From Luteolibacter sp. (lineage in GTDB: Bacteria; Verrucomicrobiota; Verrucomicrobiia; Verrucomicrobiales; Akkermansiaceae): a DNA stretch of 55,972 nucleotides. The DNA lies in the NCBI GenBank assembly GCA_030696085.1, contig JAUYNL010000100.1, forward strand, positions 1 to 55,972, in the 5' to 3' direction. The notes beneath the pieces were generated by a model. That model did not search any database. It was not told the DNA's origin and was given only the letters and a program-made list of their open reading frames with translations. The position numbers and the translations under genes were made by a program. This document shows positions 17,043 through 25,625 of this stretch, one piece after another; the first letter of the stretch is position 1; each line of letters opens with the position of its first letter.

Positions 17043-18533
17043 ATGAACCGTCAGCTCGTCGCGCGCATCACCGGCATCCTGCTTTTGCTGGAAGCCGTGG
17101 CGATGATGGGCTGCGGACTCTTCGCCCGGCTGGACGTGGTGGCCGACGATGAGCAAGCGATGATCGCCTTGTTTCAATCCGCAGGCATCACCGGCGCGGT
17201 GGCGGCACTGATGATCTTCGCGGGCGGCCTGAAATTCGCGGTGAAACAAATCCCGCGGCGCGATGCCGTGGTGATCGTAGGCATTGGCTGGTTGCTCAGC
17301 AGTACCTTCGGTGGCCTGCCCTACCTACTGTGCCCGCCGGGTCTGGACTGGGCGGGCGCGTTTTTCGAATCCGCCTCGGGTTTCACCACCACCGGCTCCT
17401 CGGTGATGAGTGATATCGAGGTCTGGCCGCGCGGCTTGCTGCTGTGGCGTTCGGTCACCCAATGGTTGGGCGGCATCGGCATCCTCGTCTTGTTCGTGGC
17501 GGTGCTGTCCTATCTCGGTCTCGGCTCGAAATCGCTGTTTCAAAACGAGTCCTCATTCCGCGGTGGCGAATCGGGCATGGCGCGGATTCACGAAACCTCG
17601 CTCGCCCTGCTGCGCATCTATCTGTCGCTCACCGCCGTCTGCGCGGCCGGCCTCAGGGCGATGGGCATGTCATGGTTCAACTCGGTGTGCCATACGATGA
17701 CCGCGGTGTCCACGGGCGGATTCAGCACGCATAACAAGAGCGTGGGGTTCTACTCGCACTGGGCGAACGGCTGGCTGATCGAACTCTGGCTCACGATCTT
17801 CATGGCCCTGTGCAGCCTGAATTTCCTGCTGTTTGTCGTGATCCTGCGGAAAAACTGGCGGCGCCTCCGCGATGAGGAGGATGGAAAATGGCTGATGGCC
17901 ATACTCGGATCGGCCATTCTGGTGATCGCCGCAGGCCGGGCCTGGGGCGGCGAAGCGAAGTTCCTTCAAGCGTTGAGGGATGCCTCGTTTGTCGTGGTTT
18001 CCATTGCCAGCACCACCGGCTTCGGTACTGCGGATTACGAACTCTGGCCCGCCTGGTCGAAGGGTTTGCTTGCGATATTGATGTTGATCGGCGGCTGTTC
18101 CGGCTCCACGGCCGGCGGATTCAAGGTCGGACGCCTGCTGGTATTCCTGAAATCCGCGCGCCATGAAATCGTGCGGGCCTTCCGGCCGAATCTGGTGTTC
18201 CGCCTGGTGGTCAATGGCAACTCCATCAATGAAGAGGCTCGCGGGCGGACGATGTTTTTCCTGATCATGTACTTCATGATCTGCGTGGTCTCCATGGTGG
18301 CGGTCGGCTTGTTGGAGGCGGGAACCGACATCTCTCTGGAAACCTGTGGCAGCGCGGTGCTCGCGGCCATTTCCAACATCGGCCCCGGTTTCGGCACGGT
18401 CGGCCCGACCGAAAATTTCGGCCATTTCCGCGAGGCGACCCAGGTGTTTCTCGCCTGGTTGATGATCCTCGGACGCCTGGAACTCTTCGCCCTGCTTGTG
18501 TTGTTTTTCCCGAGCGCCTGGAAGAGGTATTGA
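17043..18533 (+). CDS. trkH: Trk/Ktr potassium transporter membrane subunit TrkH
   Basis: TrkH is the pore-forming subunit for K+ uptake. The 496-residue protein has the fourfold membrane-pore-membrane repeat. Its four P-loop filters are visible as SGFTTTGSS, AVSTGGFST, ASTTGFGTADYE and SNIGPGFGTVGP. The HxxTAVSTGGF and GGCSGSTAGGFKV segments are family hallmarks. It is 20 bp downstream of trkA and probably co-transcribed. Potassium uptake of this type serves turgor and pH homeostasis. Confidence 0.95.
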   Translation: MNRQLVARITGILLLLEAVAMMGCGLFARLDVVADDEQAMIALFQSAGITGAVAALMIFAGGLKFAVKQIPRRDAVVIVGIGWLLSSTFGGLPYLLCPPGLDWAGAFFESASGFTTTGSSVMSDIEVWPRGLLLWRSVTQWLGGIGILVLFVAVLSYLGLGSKSLFQNESSFRGGESGMARIHETSLALLRIYLSLTAVCAAGLRAMGMSWFNSVCHTMTAVSTGGFSTHNKSVGFYSHWANGWLIELWLTIFMALCSLNFLLFVVILRKNWRRLRDEEDGKWLMAILGSAILVIAAGRAWGGEAKFLQALRDASFVVVSIASTTGFGTADYELWPAWSKGLLAILMLIGGCSGSTAGGFKVGRLLVFLKSARHEIVRAFRPNLVFRLVVNGNSINEEARGRTMFFLIMYFMICVVSMVAVGLLEAGTDISLETCGSAVLAAISNIGPGFGTVGPTENFGHFREATQVFLAWLMILGRLELFALLVLFFPSAWKRY

Positions 18534-18543
18534 TTTTGGTGAA

Positions 18544-18578
18544 AAAAGATGAAAAATATTCTTTAAAAATCATCTTTT
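18544..18578 (+). promoter_or_regulatory. AT-rich palindrome upstream of vapBC, candidate VapB operator
   Basis: The arms AAAAGATGA (18544-18552) and TCATCTTTT (18570-18578) are perfect complements around a 17-nt AT-rich spacer that contains TATTCT. It lies 17 bp before the vapB start, where VapB/VapBC autorepressor sites usually sit. On the trkH side the structure could also act as a weak terminator. Confidence 0.6.
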
Positions 18579-18595
18579 AGGTTCATTCTGCACGC

Positions 18596-18802
18596 ATGCG
18601 AATCACCATCGATATCGACGACCAGTTCCTGGCGGATGCCATGCGGCTGACCGGCGAGAGCAAAAAAGGACCTGCGGTGGTCAAGGCCGTGCGTGAATTC
18701 GTGCGCCGCCAGATGGCCCGCGAGTTCGGCCGCAAGCTGATGGAGGGCGAATTCGGGGATTATCCGATGACCAACGAACAGATCGAGGACTACGACCGAT
18801 GA
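18596..18802 (+). CDS. VapB-type antitoxin (DUF2191-like)
   Basis: This 68-residue protein starts MRITIDIDDQFLADAMRLTG, the ribbon-helix-helix N-terminus of the DUF2191/VapB family that binds operator DNA. The C-terminal acidic part (EGEFGDYPMTNEQIEDYDR) would occupy the toxin groove. The gene overlaps the toxin gene by an ATGA junction, as is normal for translationally coupled type II toxin-antitoxin pairs. An AT-rich palindrome just upstream is the probable autoregulatory site. Confidence 0.88.
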   Translation: MRITIDIDDQFLADAMRLTGESKKGPAVVKAVREFVRRQMAREFGRKLMEGEFGDYPMTNEQIEDYDR

Positions 18803-19224
18803 ACTCCCTGGTGCTTGTGGATACCAGCGCGTGGATCGAATCGCATCGCCGCGATGGCGATGCGGCGGTCAAGCTCGCGGTGCGCGGCCTCCTGGATGAG
18901 TTCGAAGCCGCGCTCTGCGGCCCCGTGGAGATGGAATATCTCGGCGGCGCGAGACCGCAGGAACGCGAGCGCCTCCAGGCATGGTGCAACATCCTCCCCT
19001 ACATCCGCAGCGACCAGAAACTCTGGCGCAGGGCTGCGGTGAATTTCTCACTGCTCAAAAGCAAGGGCGTCACCGCGCCATGGAACGATGTGCTCATCGC
19101 CACCATCGCATTGGAGAACGGCTGCCGCGTTTACGCCGTGGACAAGCATTTCACCGCGATGGCCCCCCTGCTGGGATTTCACCTCTATCAGCCCGGATAC
19201 GGCGGCTCCTACAACCCTGAATAA
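18799..19224 (+). CDS. VapC-family PIN-domain ribonuclease toxin
   Basis: This 141-residue PIN-domain protein has the acidic residues expected of an Mg-dependent RNase: Asp in VLVDTSAWIE (near residue 8), Glu in GPVEMEYL (near 44), Asp in APWNDVLIA (near 100) and Asp in VYAVDKHF (near 117). VapC toxins cleave tRNA or rRNA; the target here is unknown. All four acidic positions are present, so the toxin should be active and held by the preceding antitoxin, with which it overlaps by 4 bp. Confidence 0.9.
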   Translation: MNSLVLVDTSAWIESHRRDGDAAVKLAVRGLLDEFEAALCGPVEMEYLGGARPQERERLQAWCNILPYIRSDQKLWRRAAVNFSLLKSKGVTAPWNDVLIATIALENGCRVYAVDKHFTAMAPLLGFHLYQPGYGGSYNPE

Positions 19225-19228
19225 CCGA

Positions 19229-19987
19229 ATGAAACTCATCTCCTGGAACGTGAACGGCATCCGCGCGGTGCTCGCCAAGAACTTCTGTGAATTCGTCGCC
19301 ACCGAGCGCCCGGAAATCCTCTGCCTGCAGGAAACCAAGGCGCGCCCGGAACAGGTGCCGCTCCCGCTGGAACTCGGCGGCTATCACGCGTTCTGGAGCT
19401 CCGCGGAAAAACCCGGCTACTCCGGCGTGGCCGTATTCACCCGCGAGAAACCACTCGATGTTAGGGAAGGCCTCGGCATCGGCGAGCATGACAAGGAGGG
19501 CCGCGTGCTCACGCTGGAATATCCGGATTTCATCCTCGTCAATGTGTACACGCCCAATGCCCAGGACGAACTACGCCGCCTGCCCTACCGGCTCTCATGG
19601 GACGAGGCCTTCCGCATCCATGTCGCCCGCGAGGCACTGCGCAAACCCGTCATTTTCTGCGGCGATCTCAACGTCGCCCATCAGGAAATCGATCTCGCCC
19701 GGCCGCGCGAGAACCGCCGCAACCCGGGATTCTCGGATGAGGAACGCGCGAGTTTCTCAAGTTTGCTAGAGGCTGGCTTCACCGACACCTTCCGCCATCA
19801 TTACCCGGACAAAACCGCAGCCTATTCATGGTGGTCCTACCGCGCCGGCGCACGCCAGAAGAATGTCGGCTGGCGCATCGATTACTTCGCGGTTTCCACG
19901 CCCTTCATGAAAAACGTCGCCGATGCAGCCATCCTGCCGCATGTGCTCGGATCCGATCACTGCCCGGTGGAAATCACCCTGGGCTGA
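19229..19987 (+). CDS. xth: Exodeoxyribonuclease III (AP endonuclease)
   Basis: This 252-residue enzyme of base-excision repair cleaves at abasic sites and degrades 3' ends. Motifs are MKLISWNVNGIRA, LCLQETKA, NVYTPNAQ, FCGDLNVAHQEIDLARP and the C-terminal GSDHCPVEI, which give the metal site, catalytic Asp/His and fold of the ExoIII family. The start at 19229 gives the canonical N-terminus; the longer upstream frame overlaps vapC and is rejected. It begins 4 bp after the vapC stop, probably by chance rather than function. Confidence 0.96.
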   Translation: MKLISWNVNGIRAVLAKNFCEFVATERPEILCLQETKARPEQVPLPLELGGYHAFWSSAEKPGYSGVAVFTREKPLDVREGLGIGEHDKEGRVLTLEYPDFILVNVYTPNAQDELRRLPYRLSWDEAFRIHVAREALRKPVIFCGDLNVAHQEIDLARPRENRRNPGFSDEERASFSSLLEAGFTDTFRHHYPDKTAAYSWWSYRAGARQKNVGWRIDYFAVSTPFMKNVADAAILPHVLGSDHCPVEITLG

Positions 19988-19996
19988 GTAGCCGCG

Positions 19997-21250
19997 TCAC
20001 ACCAGACCGTCCTTGCGCGCCTGTTTCCAATACGCGTATTCGGAGCGGTTGAAGTCGATGTATTCGGGCGAGAGGTCGCTGGAATACATCACATAATCCG
20101 CGTCGCCCTGATTGAGATTGATGATGATTTCAAATTCCGGCTCGGCGACGATGGCGCGCAGCTCCTCCATCGGGGTGGCCGCCTGAAGACCACCGAGACA
20201 GGCGGCTTTCCCGCCGATGTGAATGTCCACCAACTCCTCGCGGATGAGCGCGCGCGAGTAGCCCACGGCATGAATGATGCGGCCCCAGTTAGGATCGCCG
20301 CCGTTCCACGAGGATTTCACCAGGGCGGATTTGCACACCGCCTCCGCCACCTTCTTGGCATCCAGATAGGTGCGCGCGCCCCTGACCTGCACGGTGACGA
20401 ATTTCGTCACTCGCTCGCCATCGCGGACAACCGCCTTTGCCAGCTCCAACATGAGCCAGCGCAGTGCCGCGCGGAATTGTTTGCAGCGTTTCCCGTTGCG
20501 CCGGATCGGCGGCATGCCGGACGCGCCGTTGGCCAGCACCAGCACCGTGTCGTTGGTGGACATGTCCCCATCGATGGTGATGCGGTTGAAGCTTTCCTCC
20601 ACGCATTCGAGCACGGCCTTGCGCAGCGTATCACGCGGAATGTTCGCATCGGTGGTGATGAAGCAAAGCATGGTGGCCATGCTCGGGGAAATCATCCCCG
20701 CTCCCTTCACGCAGCCGCCGAGCCGCACCCGGTGCTCGCCGAGTTCGAAGGAAATCGCCTGCTCCTTGATGTGGGTGTCGCTGGTGATGATGGCGGAGGC
20801 CACGTTGCTGCCGTTTTTCGCCCCGAGGCGGTCGATGAGATCATTGTATTTCGGCTCGACGCGCAGCATCGGCATCGGCAGGCCGATCACGCCGGTCGAA
20901 CACACGCCGACTTCCGACTGGTTGACGCCCAGCGGCGCGGCCACTGCGGCGCACATGGCTTTCGCATCGTCGATGCCCTGCACACCGGTGCATGCGTTGG
21001 CGTTGCCGGAGTTGGCGATGACGGCGCGCAGGTCACCCTTGCGGAGATGCGCCTGGGTGACGCGGACGGGAGCCGCCTTCACACGGTTGGTGGTGAAGGC
21101 TCCCGCCGAACTGCATGGCACTTCCGAATAAATCAACGCCAGATCCAGCCGTGTCGCCGCGGGATTCTTGATTCCGCAGCCCACCGCGCTTGTTAGAAAT
21201 CCCAGCGGTGCGCCGACGCCACCTTTGAGACGTGTGTAGGATGAGTCCAT
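19997..21250 (-). CDS. argJ: Glutamate N-acetyltransferase / amino-acid acetyltransferase ArgJ
   Basis: ArgJ moves the acetyl group between N-acetylornithine and glutamate in the cyclic arginine pathway. The 417-residue product (start 21250) contains IANSGNANACTG, STGVIGLPMP and MISPSMATMLCFITTD, where cleavage before the Thr of ATML would generate the alpha and beta subunits and the catalytic nucleophile. The GDMSTNDT strand and WGRIIHAVGYS are also typical. A GTG start at 21286, overlapping the argC stop, is an alternative. It lies directly downstream of argC. Confidence 0.96.
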   Translation of the reverse strand: MDSSYTRLKGGVGAPLGFLTSAVGCGIKNPAATRLDLALIYSEVPCSSAGAFTTNRVKAAPVRVTQAHLRKGDLRAVIANSGNANACTGVQGIDDAKAMCAAVAAPLGVNQSEVGVCSTGVIGLPMPMLRVEPKYNDLIDRLGAKNGSNVASAIITSDTHIKEQAISFELGEHRVRLGGCVKGAGMISPSMATMLCFITTDANIPRDTLRKAVLECVEESFNRITIDGDMSTNDTVLVLANGASGMPPIRRNGKRCKQFRAALRWLMLELAKAVVRDGERVTKFVTVQVRGARTYLDAKKVAEAVCKSALVKSSWNGGDPNWGRIIHAVGYSRALIREELVDIHIGGKAACLGGLQAATPMEELRAIVAEPEFEIIINLNQGDADYVMYSSDLSPEYIDFNRSEYAYWKQARKDGLV

Positions 21251-21285
21251 GGTCGGAAGGGGAAGCGGCGGAGCGTGGGACGCCA

Positions 21286-22329
21286 CTAAAAATTTTGCAA
21301 CCCATGAGTCTCGGAAAATCCGACCATCAGGTTGAACGCCTGCACGGCCTGGCCGCCCGCGCCTTTGCCCACATTGTCCTCGGCGCTCATCAGGATCACC
21401 CGCCCGGTGCGCGGGTCGAACTGCCAGCCGATGTCGATGAAGTTGGTGCGAGTGACGTTCTTCGTATCCGCGCAGCCGCCCTTGCCCAGAAGCCTGACGA
21501 ATGGCTGGCCGGCATAGGCTTTTTCAAGTGCCGTGCCGATGGCATCCGGCGGCACGCCCTCGCGGAGTTTCGCGGTGGTGGTGGTGGCGAGGCCGGCATT
21601 CACCGGGATCAAATGCGGGATGAAACTAATCACCACGGCTTCACCCGCGGCGAGGCTGAGTTCCTGCTCGATTTCCGAGAGATGGCGGTGTTTCGGCACG
21701 CCATAGGCGCGGGCGCTCTCATTGCACTCGCAGAAAAGGAGTGTGAGGTCCAGCTTGCGGCCGGCTCCACTGACGCCACTCATCGAGTTGGCCACGATGG
21801 TCGCGGGATCGATCAGATTTTCGCGCAGCAGTGGCAGCAGCGGCAGCAGAATACTCGTCGGATAACAGCCCGGAGAAGCGACCAGGAGCGCCGTCTTGAT
21901 GTGCTCCGCACGGATTTCCGGCAGCCCATACACCGCCTCCTCCAGCAGGTCCGGCGCGGGATGCGCATGGCCGTAAAATTCCGCATACACCGCCGGATCC
22001 CGCAGGCGGAAATCCGCGCTCAGGTCGATCACACGCAGTCCGCGCGCCAGCAGCGCCCGCGCGATCTCAGCCGCCACTCCGTGAGGCAGCGCCAGAAACG
22101 CGACCTTTGCTCCCGTCGCCGCGATGCCATCCGGATCCGGCTCAATAAACGTGAGTTCCGAGCCCGGAGCCTTGCGGAACCGGGGAAACACATCACCCAG
22201 CGCCTTGCCGGCTTCCTGGCGGGAGGTCACTGCGACAAGATCCACGCCCGGATGGCCGAGCAGGAGGCGAAGCAATTCCATGCCCGAGTAGCCACTGGCC
22301 CCGACGATGGCGGTCTTGATGCGATTCAT
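21286..22329 (-). CDS. argC: N-acetyl-gamma-glutamyl-phosphate reductase
   Basis: ArgC makes N-acetylglutamate semialdehyde in arginine biosynthesis. The 347-residue protein has the Rossmann motif VGASGYSGMELLRLL, the active-site LVASPGCYPTS with the catalytic Cys, and the His-bearing HRHLSEIEQEL segment. The start at 22329 (MNRIKTAI) gives the family N-terminus; an earlier in-frame codon at 22347 adds six residues. The stop is 35 bp before the argJ ATG, so argC-argJ form an operon. Confidence 0.97.
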   Translation of the reverse strand: MNRIKTAIVGASGYSGMELLRLLLGHPGVDLVAVTSRQEAGKALGDVFPRFRKAPGSELTFIEPDPDGIAATGAKVAFLALPHGVAAEIARALLARGLRVIDLSADFRLRDPAVYAEFYGHAHPAPDLLEEAVYGLPEIRAEHIKTALLVASPGCYPTSILLPLLPLLRENLIDPATIVANSMSGVSGAGRKLDLTLLFCECNESARAYGVPKHRHLSEIEQELSLAAGEAVVISFIPHLIPVNAGLATTTTAKLREGVPPDAIGTALEKAYAGQPFVRLLGKGGCADTKNVTRTNFIDIGWQFDPRTGRVILMSAEDNVGKGAGGQAVQAFNLMVGFSETHGLQNF

Positions 22330-22406
22330 GCGCACATGGCATCTCATGATTTTCCGTGCTTGCCAACCCGCTTTTCCCCTGTTTCCTTCGCCACCCGTTC
22401 AGGCAA

Positions 22407-22483
22407 CGGGCTGTAGCGCAGTCTGGTAGCGCACTACACTGGGGGTGTAGGGGTCGTGGGTTCGAATCCCGCCAGCCCGACCA
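22407..22483 (+). tRNA. tRNA-Pro (GGG)
   Basis: The acceptor arms CGGGCTG (22407-22413) and CAGCCCG (22473-22479) pair fully. The anticodon arm is CTACA-CTGGGGG-TGTAG with anticodon GGG. The T arm GTGGGTTCGAATCCCGC is intact, discriminator A is at 22480 and CCA (22481-22483) is encoded. Confidence 0.96.
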
Positions 22484-22798
22484 TTGTTCAAGTGGTTCAT
22501 TGTTAGAGCTTTAAAGGTTTTTCTCTTGCGGGGCGATCTTGGCATATGGCCAAAAACGTGTCGTAGTCAGATCCACTGTGAAAAGCGTGCCGAACGGCCA
22601 TTTGCAGGGCACATCCGAGTTGCCGTCACAAGGTCGGTTTCTCTGAATATTCAGCCTTGGGAACCGGATTCCGTTCTGAGCGGTGCCATGGAAAAATAGA
22701 GACGGGCCTTGGCTGCAATTTTGATTTCCAACGCAGGTTGAGATCTTGTCATTGCGGATGTTCCGTATAGGGTGTCGGACGTTGTGTGTTCCACATGG
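22484..22798. other. Gap between tRNA-Pro and the ankyrin gene
   Basis: No gene or RNA is recognised. A short open frame here has no recognisable protein character. The promoter of the ankyrin/L,D-transpeptidase gene should lie in the right part. Confidence 0.5.
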
Positions 22799-24775
22799 AT
22801 GCGGCGGGCTTTCAGGCACGGTGTGGCGCTGGCCGCGGCCGCGCTGATGGTGTCCTGCGATCCGCCACAGGGTATGGCGCTGAGAAATTTGGCGAAAGCC
22901 GGCGTATCGCCATCCGGCCGCGCACTGCTGGATTCCGTGACGCAGCGCGACAAGCGCCTCGTCGCGCTGCTGCTGGAGGCCGGAGTTTACACAGAACAAC
23001 GCGATGGGCGCGGGCACACGCCGCTGGCCATCGCCGTCGGGCAGCGGGATGTGCCGACCGTGATCATGCTGCTCAACGCGCGGGCCAATGTGAATGCGAC
23101 GCTCGGCGGGCCGGGCGGCATTCTCGGACTGGCCGCCGGGCACGGGGACAGCTCTCTGTTTCAACTCCTGCTGGCGGCCGGGGCCAGCGTGGAGGGCCTG
23201 ATGGAGGATGGCGAACGCATCCTGCCATGGGCGATCCGCCAGGGTCGCGGCGATCTGGTGGAAATCCTGATGAAGGCGGACTCCGATCCGCATTTGAAGG
23301 ACAGCCAGGGAAACCCGCTGCTGCACATCGCCATGGAGGCGGGCCGCCGCGAATTGATGGAATCCCTGATCGATCTCGGGGCCGAACCGGCATCGGCCAA
23401 TGCCGCCGGTGAGACCACCCTGCATCTCGCGTTGCGCCAGGGATGGCGCGATTTGCTGCCCAAACTGGTGGCCGCCGGAGCGGACCCCAACGCCCCGGGG
23501 CCGGATGGTCGCACCCTGCTGGAACAAGCGGTGGCGGCAGCGGACCTGAATGAGATCCGCTTCTTCCTCCGCCTCGGTGCCGATCCGCATTTCCGGCACG
23601 GCGCGGAAGACGCGCCCAGCCCGCTGCAAAGCGCCTTTCAATCTCCAAATGCCGGGTTGTTCGAATGTTTCATGCGCCACGGCATCACCCCGCCGGAGGG
23701 CGGCTGGGATCCCTGGCTGATGCAGGCGATCGAGGGTGGAAATTTCACAAAAATCCGCCTCTTGCTCAGCCACGGTGCCTGCGCGCGCTTGCGCGGAACC
23801 GATGGCCGGCTGCCGGTGGAAGCCGCCGCGCTGGCCGGCCGGACGAGCCTGGTGAAACTGCTGCTCGATTACGGCTGTCCGCCCGGCGCCGCGCTCTATC
23901 AGACATCCGTCCGTGGCGACCACGATCTGCTAGGCGTGATGCTTGCCTGCGGGCTATCGCCGGATTTCACCCGCTTTCCCACGCCGGATACCGCCTTTTC
24001 CACCGCGCTGCGCCTGCGCCATGACCGCGTGGCCGCGCTGCTCGTCCGCCATGGTGCGAATGTCTCCCACCGCCTGCCCGAGGGGCAGAGTGCGTTTCAC
24101 CTCGCAGTCGCCACCACATGCCACCGCACCGTGAACCAGCTCCTGGCCGCCGGTGCCAATCCCAACGCACCCTTCAACCTTCCCGTTTCGCCCGATTTTC
24201 TGCGCATCGTCCGGCCCGGAGTGATGCGCTGGATCCTCAACATGGATCGCAACGCCACGCCCCTCATGATGGCCGCCGATTCGGGATGCATCCAAACCAC
24301 CCGCTCGCTCATCGAGGGCGGCGCGAAAATGAATGTCCGGACCCGGCTCGCGGCGCTGTGGCCGATCAATTTCGCCGCCCGCCGCAATGATGTGCGCATG
24401 ATGCGCCTGTTTTTCGGCCGCGATCCCTGGCAGGAGGAACGCATCATCGAGGTCCGGATAGCCGGGCAGCAGGCGCGCGTTTTGGACGCAGCGGGCAACG
24501 AGCTTTTGGTGACGAAAGTTTCCACCGGCCGGCGCGGCTACGAGACGCCCACCGGCGAGTTTGTCATCACCAACAAGCACCGCGATTGGACCTCCACGCT
24601 CTATCACGCCGGCATGCCCTATTTTCTCCGCCTGAGCTGCGGCGACTTCGGTCTGCATCAGGGGCGGGTGCCCGGCTATCCGGCATCCCATGGCTGCATC
24701 CGCGTGCCCGCCGGAAATGCCGCCCGGCTTTTCTCCATGACCCAGACGGGCGACCGCGTGAGGATCCTGCCCTGA
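22799..24775 (+). CDS. Ankyrin-repeat lipoprotein with C-terminal L,D-transpeptidase (YkuD) domain
   Basis: This 658-residue protein starts with Arg residues, a hydrophobic run and a lipobox (MVSC), predicting a lipoprotein. Residues about 40-530 are ankyrin-type repeats (recurring G-x-T-x-L-H-x-A and LLLxAGA/DPN elements, for example ETTLHLALRQ and LLAAGANPNAP). Residues about 545-658 form a YkuD domain with FGLHQGR and PASHGCIRVP; Cys633 is the expected nucleophile. YkuD enzymes make 3-3 peptidoglycan cross-links or attach proteins to the wall. Combination with a long ankyrin array is unusual and suggests a recruited partner or target. An alternative start lies at 22772. Confidence 0.88.
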   Translation: MRRAFRHGVALAAAALMVSCDPPQGMALRNLAKAGVSPSGRALLDSVTQRDKRLVALLLEAGVYTEQRDGRGHTPLAIAVGQRDVPTVIMLLNARANVNATLGGPGGILGLAAGHGDSSLFQLLLAAGASVEGLMEDGERILPWAIRQGRGDLVEILMKADSDPHLKDSQGNPLLHIAMEAGRRELMESLIDLGAEPASANAAGETTLHLALRQGWRDLLPKLVAAGADPNAPGPDGRTLLEQAVAAADLNEIRFFLRLGADPHFRHGAEDAPSPLQSAFQSPNAGLFECFMRHGITPPEGGWDPWLMQAIEGGNFTKIRLLLSHGACARLRGTDGRLPVEAAALAGRTSLVKLLLDYGCPPGAALYQTSVRGDHDLLGVMLACGLSPDFTRFPTPDTAFSTALRLRHDRVAALLVRHGANVSHRLPEGQSAFHLAVATTCHRTVNQLLAAGANPNAPFNLPVSPDFLRIVRPGVMRWILNMDRNATPLMMAADSGCIQTTRSLIEGGAKMNVRTRLAALWPINFAARRNDVRMMRLFFGRDPWQEERIIEVRIAGQQARVLDAAGNELLVTKVSTGRRGYETPTGEFVITNKHRDWTSTLYHAGMPYFLRLSCGDFGLHQGRVPGYPASHGCIRVPAGNAARLFSMTQTGDRVRILP

Positions 24776-24782
24776 TCCCCGC

Positions 24783-25574
24783 TCATGGCCGCGCTGCAAG
24801 ATGCGCGAGCACACGGCCTGCGGCGGTCATGCCGAAGGCCGCCGTCACGTGGGTGGCCGAGCCCAGACCGCTCGCGCAGCCCAGCCGTTCGCCACCGGCA
24901 TCCGGTCGTTGTTCCGAAACCGTGCCGTCGCATTGGGCATAAACCTGCGCCTCGTCGGAAAACACCGCCTCGATGCCGAGCGGCTCGGGTTTCCTGCCCA
25001 TCGGGGTTTTCGGGAAACCGAAATCATGGCGCAGGCTGCGGCGCAATTGATGAAGCAACTGATCCTTGCCGCTGTAGGCCAGATCCGTCACTCGGATGCG
25101 CGTGGGATCGCGCCGCCCGCCCGCCCCGCCGCAGGTGACGGTGAAAATCCCGCGGCGATGGCACTCGGCTAACAGCAAGGCCTTGTGGCGCGTGCTGTCG
25201 ATCGCATCGAGCACCGCGTCAAATCCGGCGGCGAGGATCTCTGATGCCGTGCTCTCGTTGAAAAACTTCGGCACGATCATGACGTCCGCCAGGGGGTGGA
25301 TCGCGCGGGTGCGGTCTGCCATGGCCTCGGTTTTCTGGCGGCCGATCTGGCCGTCCATCGCGTGGAGCTGGCGGTTCACATTGCTCAGGCAAATTTCATC
25401 CAGATCCACCAGCGTGAGGTTTCCCACTCCGGAGCGGGCCAGTGATTCCACCGCCCACGAGCCCACGCCGCCGACACCGATCACGGCCACGCGCGCGCGC
25501 AGAAACCGCTCCAAAGCCGCCTGGCCATAGAGCCGCGCGATGCCTCCGAAACGATGGGGAAGAGAATCCGGCAT
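24783..25574 (-). CDS. tcdA: tRNA threonylcarbamoyladenosine dehydratase (TcdA/CsdL)
   Basis: This 263-residue protein of the ThiF/MoeB/HesA E1-like superfamily has the ATP-binding VIGVGGVGSWAVE (residues about 31-43), the family phrase DLDEICLSNVNRQLHA and the downstream DAIDSTRHKALLL. The C-terminal part (GSATHVTAAFGMTAAG) matches TcdA rather than MoeB or ThiF. TcdA cyclises t6A37 to ct6A in ANN-decoding tRNAs. The gene is convergent with the ankyrin gene, 7 bp apart, and 51 bp downstream of polX on the same strand. Confidence 0.92.
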   Translation of the reverse strand: MPDSLPHRFGGIARLYGQAALERFLRARVAVIGVGGVGSWAVESLARSGVGNLTLVDLDEICLSNVNRQLHAMDGQIGRQKTEAMADRTRAIHPLADVMIVPKFFNESTASEILAAGFDAVLDAIDSTRHKALLLAECHRRGIFTVTCGGAGGRRDPTRIRVTDLAYSGKDQLLHQLRRSLRHDFGFPKTPMGRKPEPLGIEAVFSDEAQVYAQCDGTVSEQRPDAGGERLGCASGLGSATHVTAAFGMTAAGRVLAHLAARP

Positions 25575-25625
25575 GCGCGCAGGTTGCCGCCCGCCGCGCG
25601 GCGAGTCACGCAGGAATGCGCGGAT

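Noticed and set aside
22511..23923. A 470-codon minus-strand open frame opposite the ankyrin gene
   Set aside because: Mirror of ankyrin repeats; no family features, no signal, no operon context.
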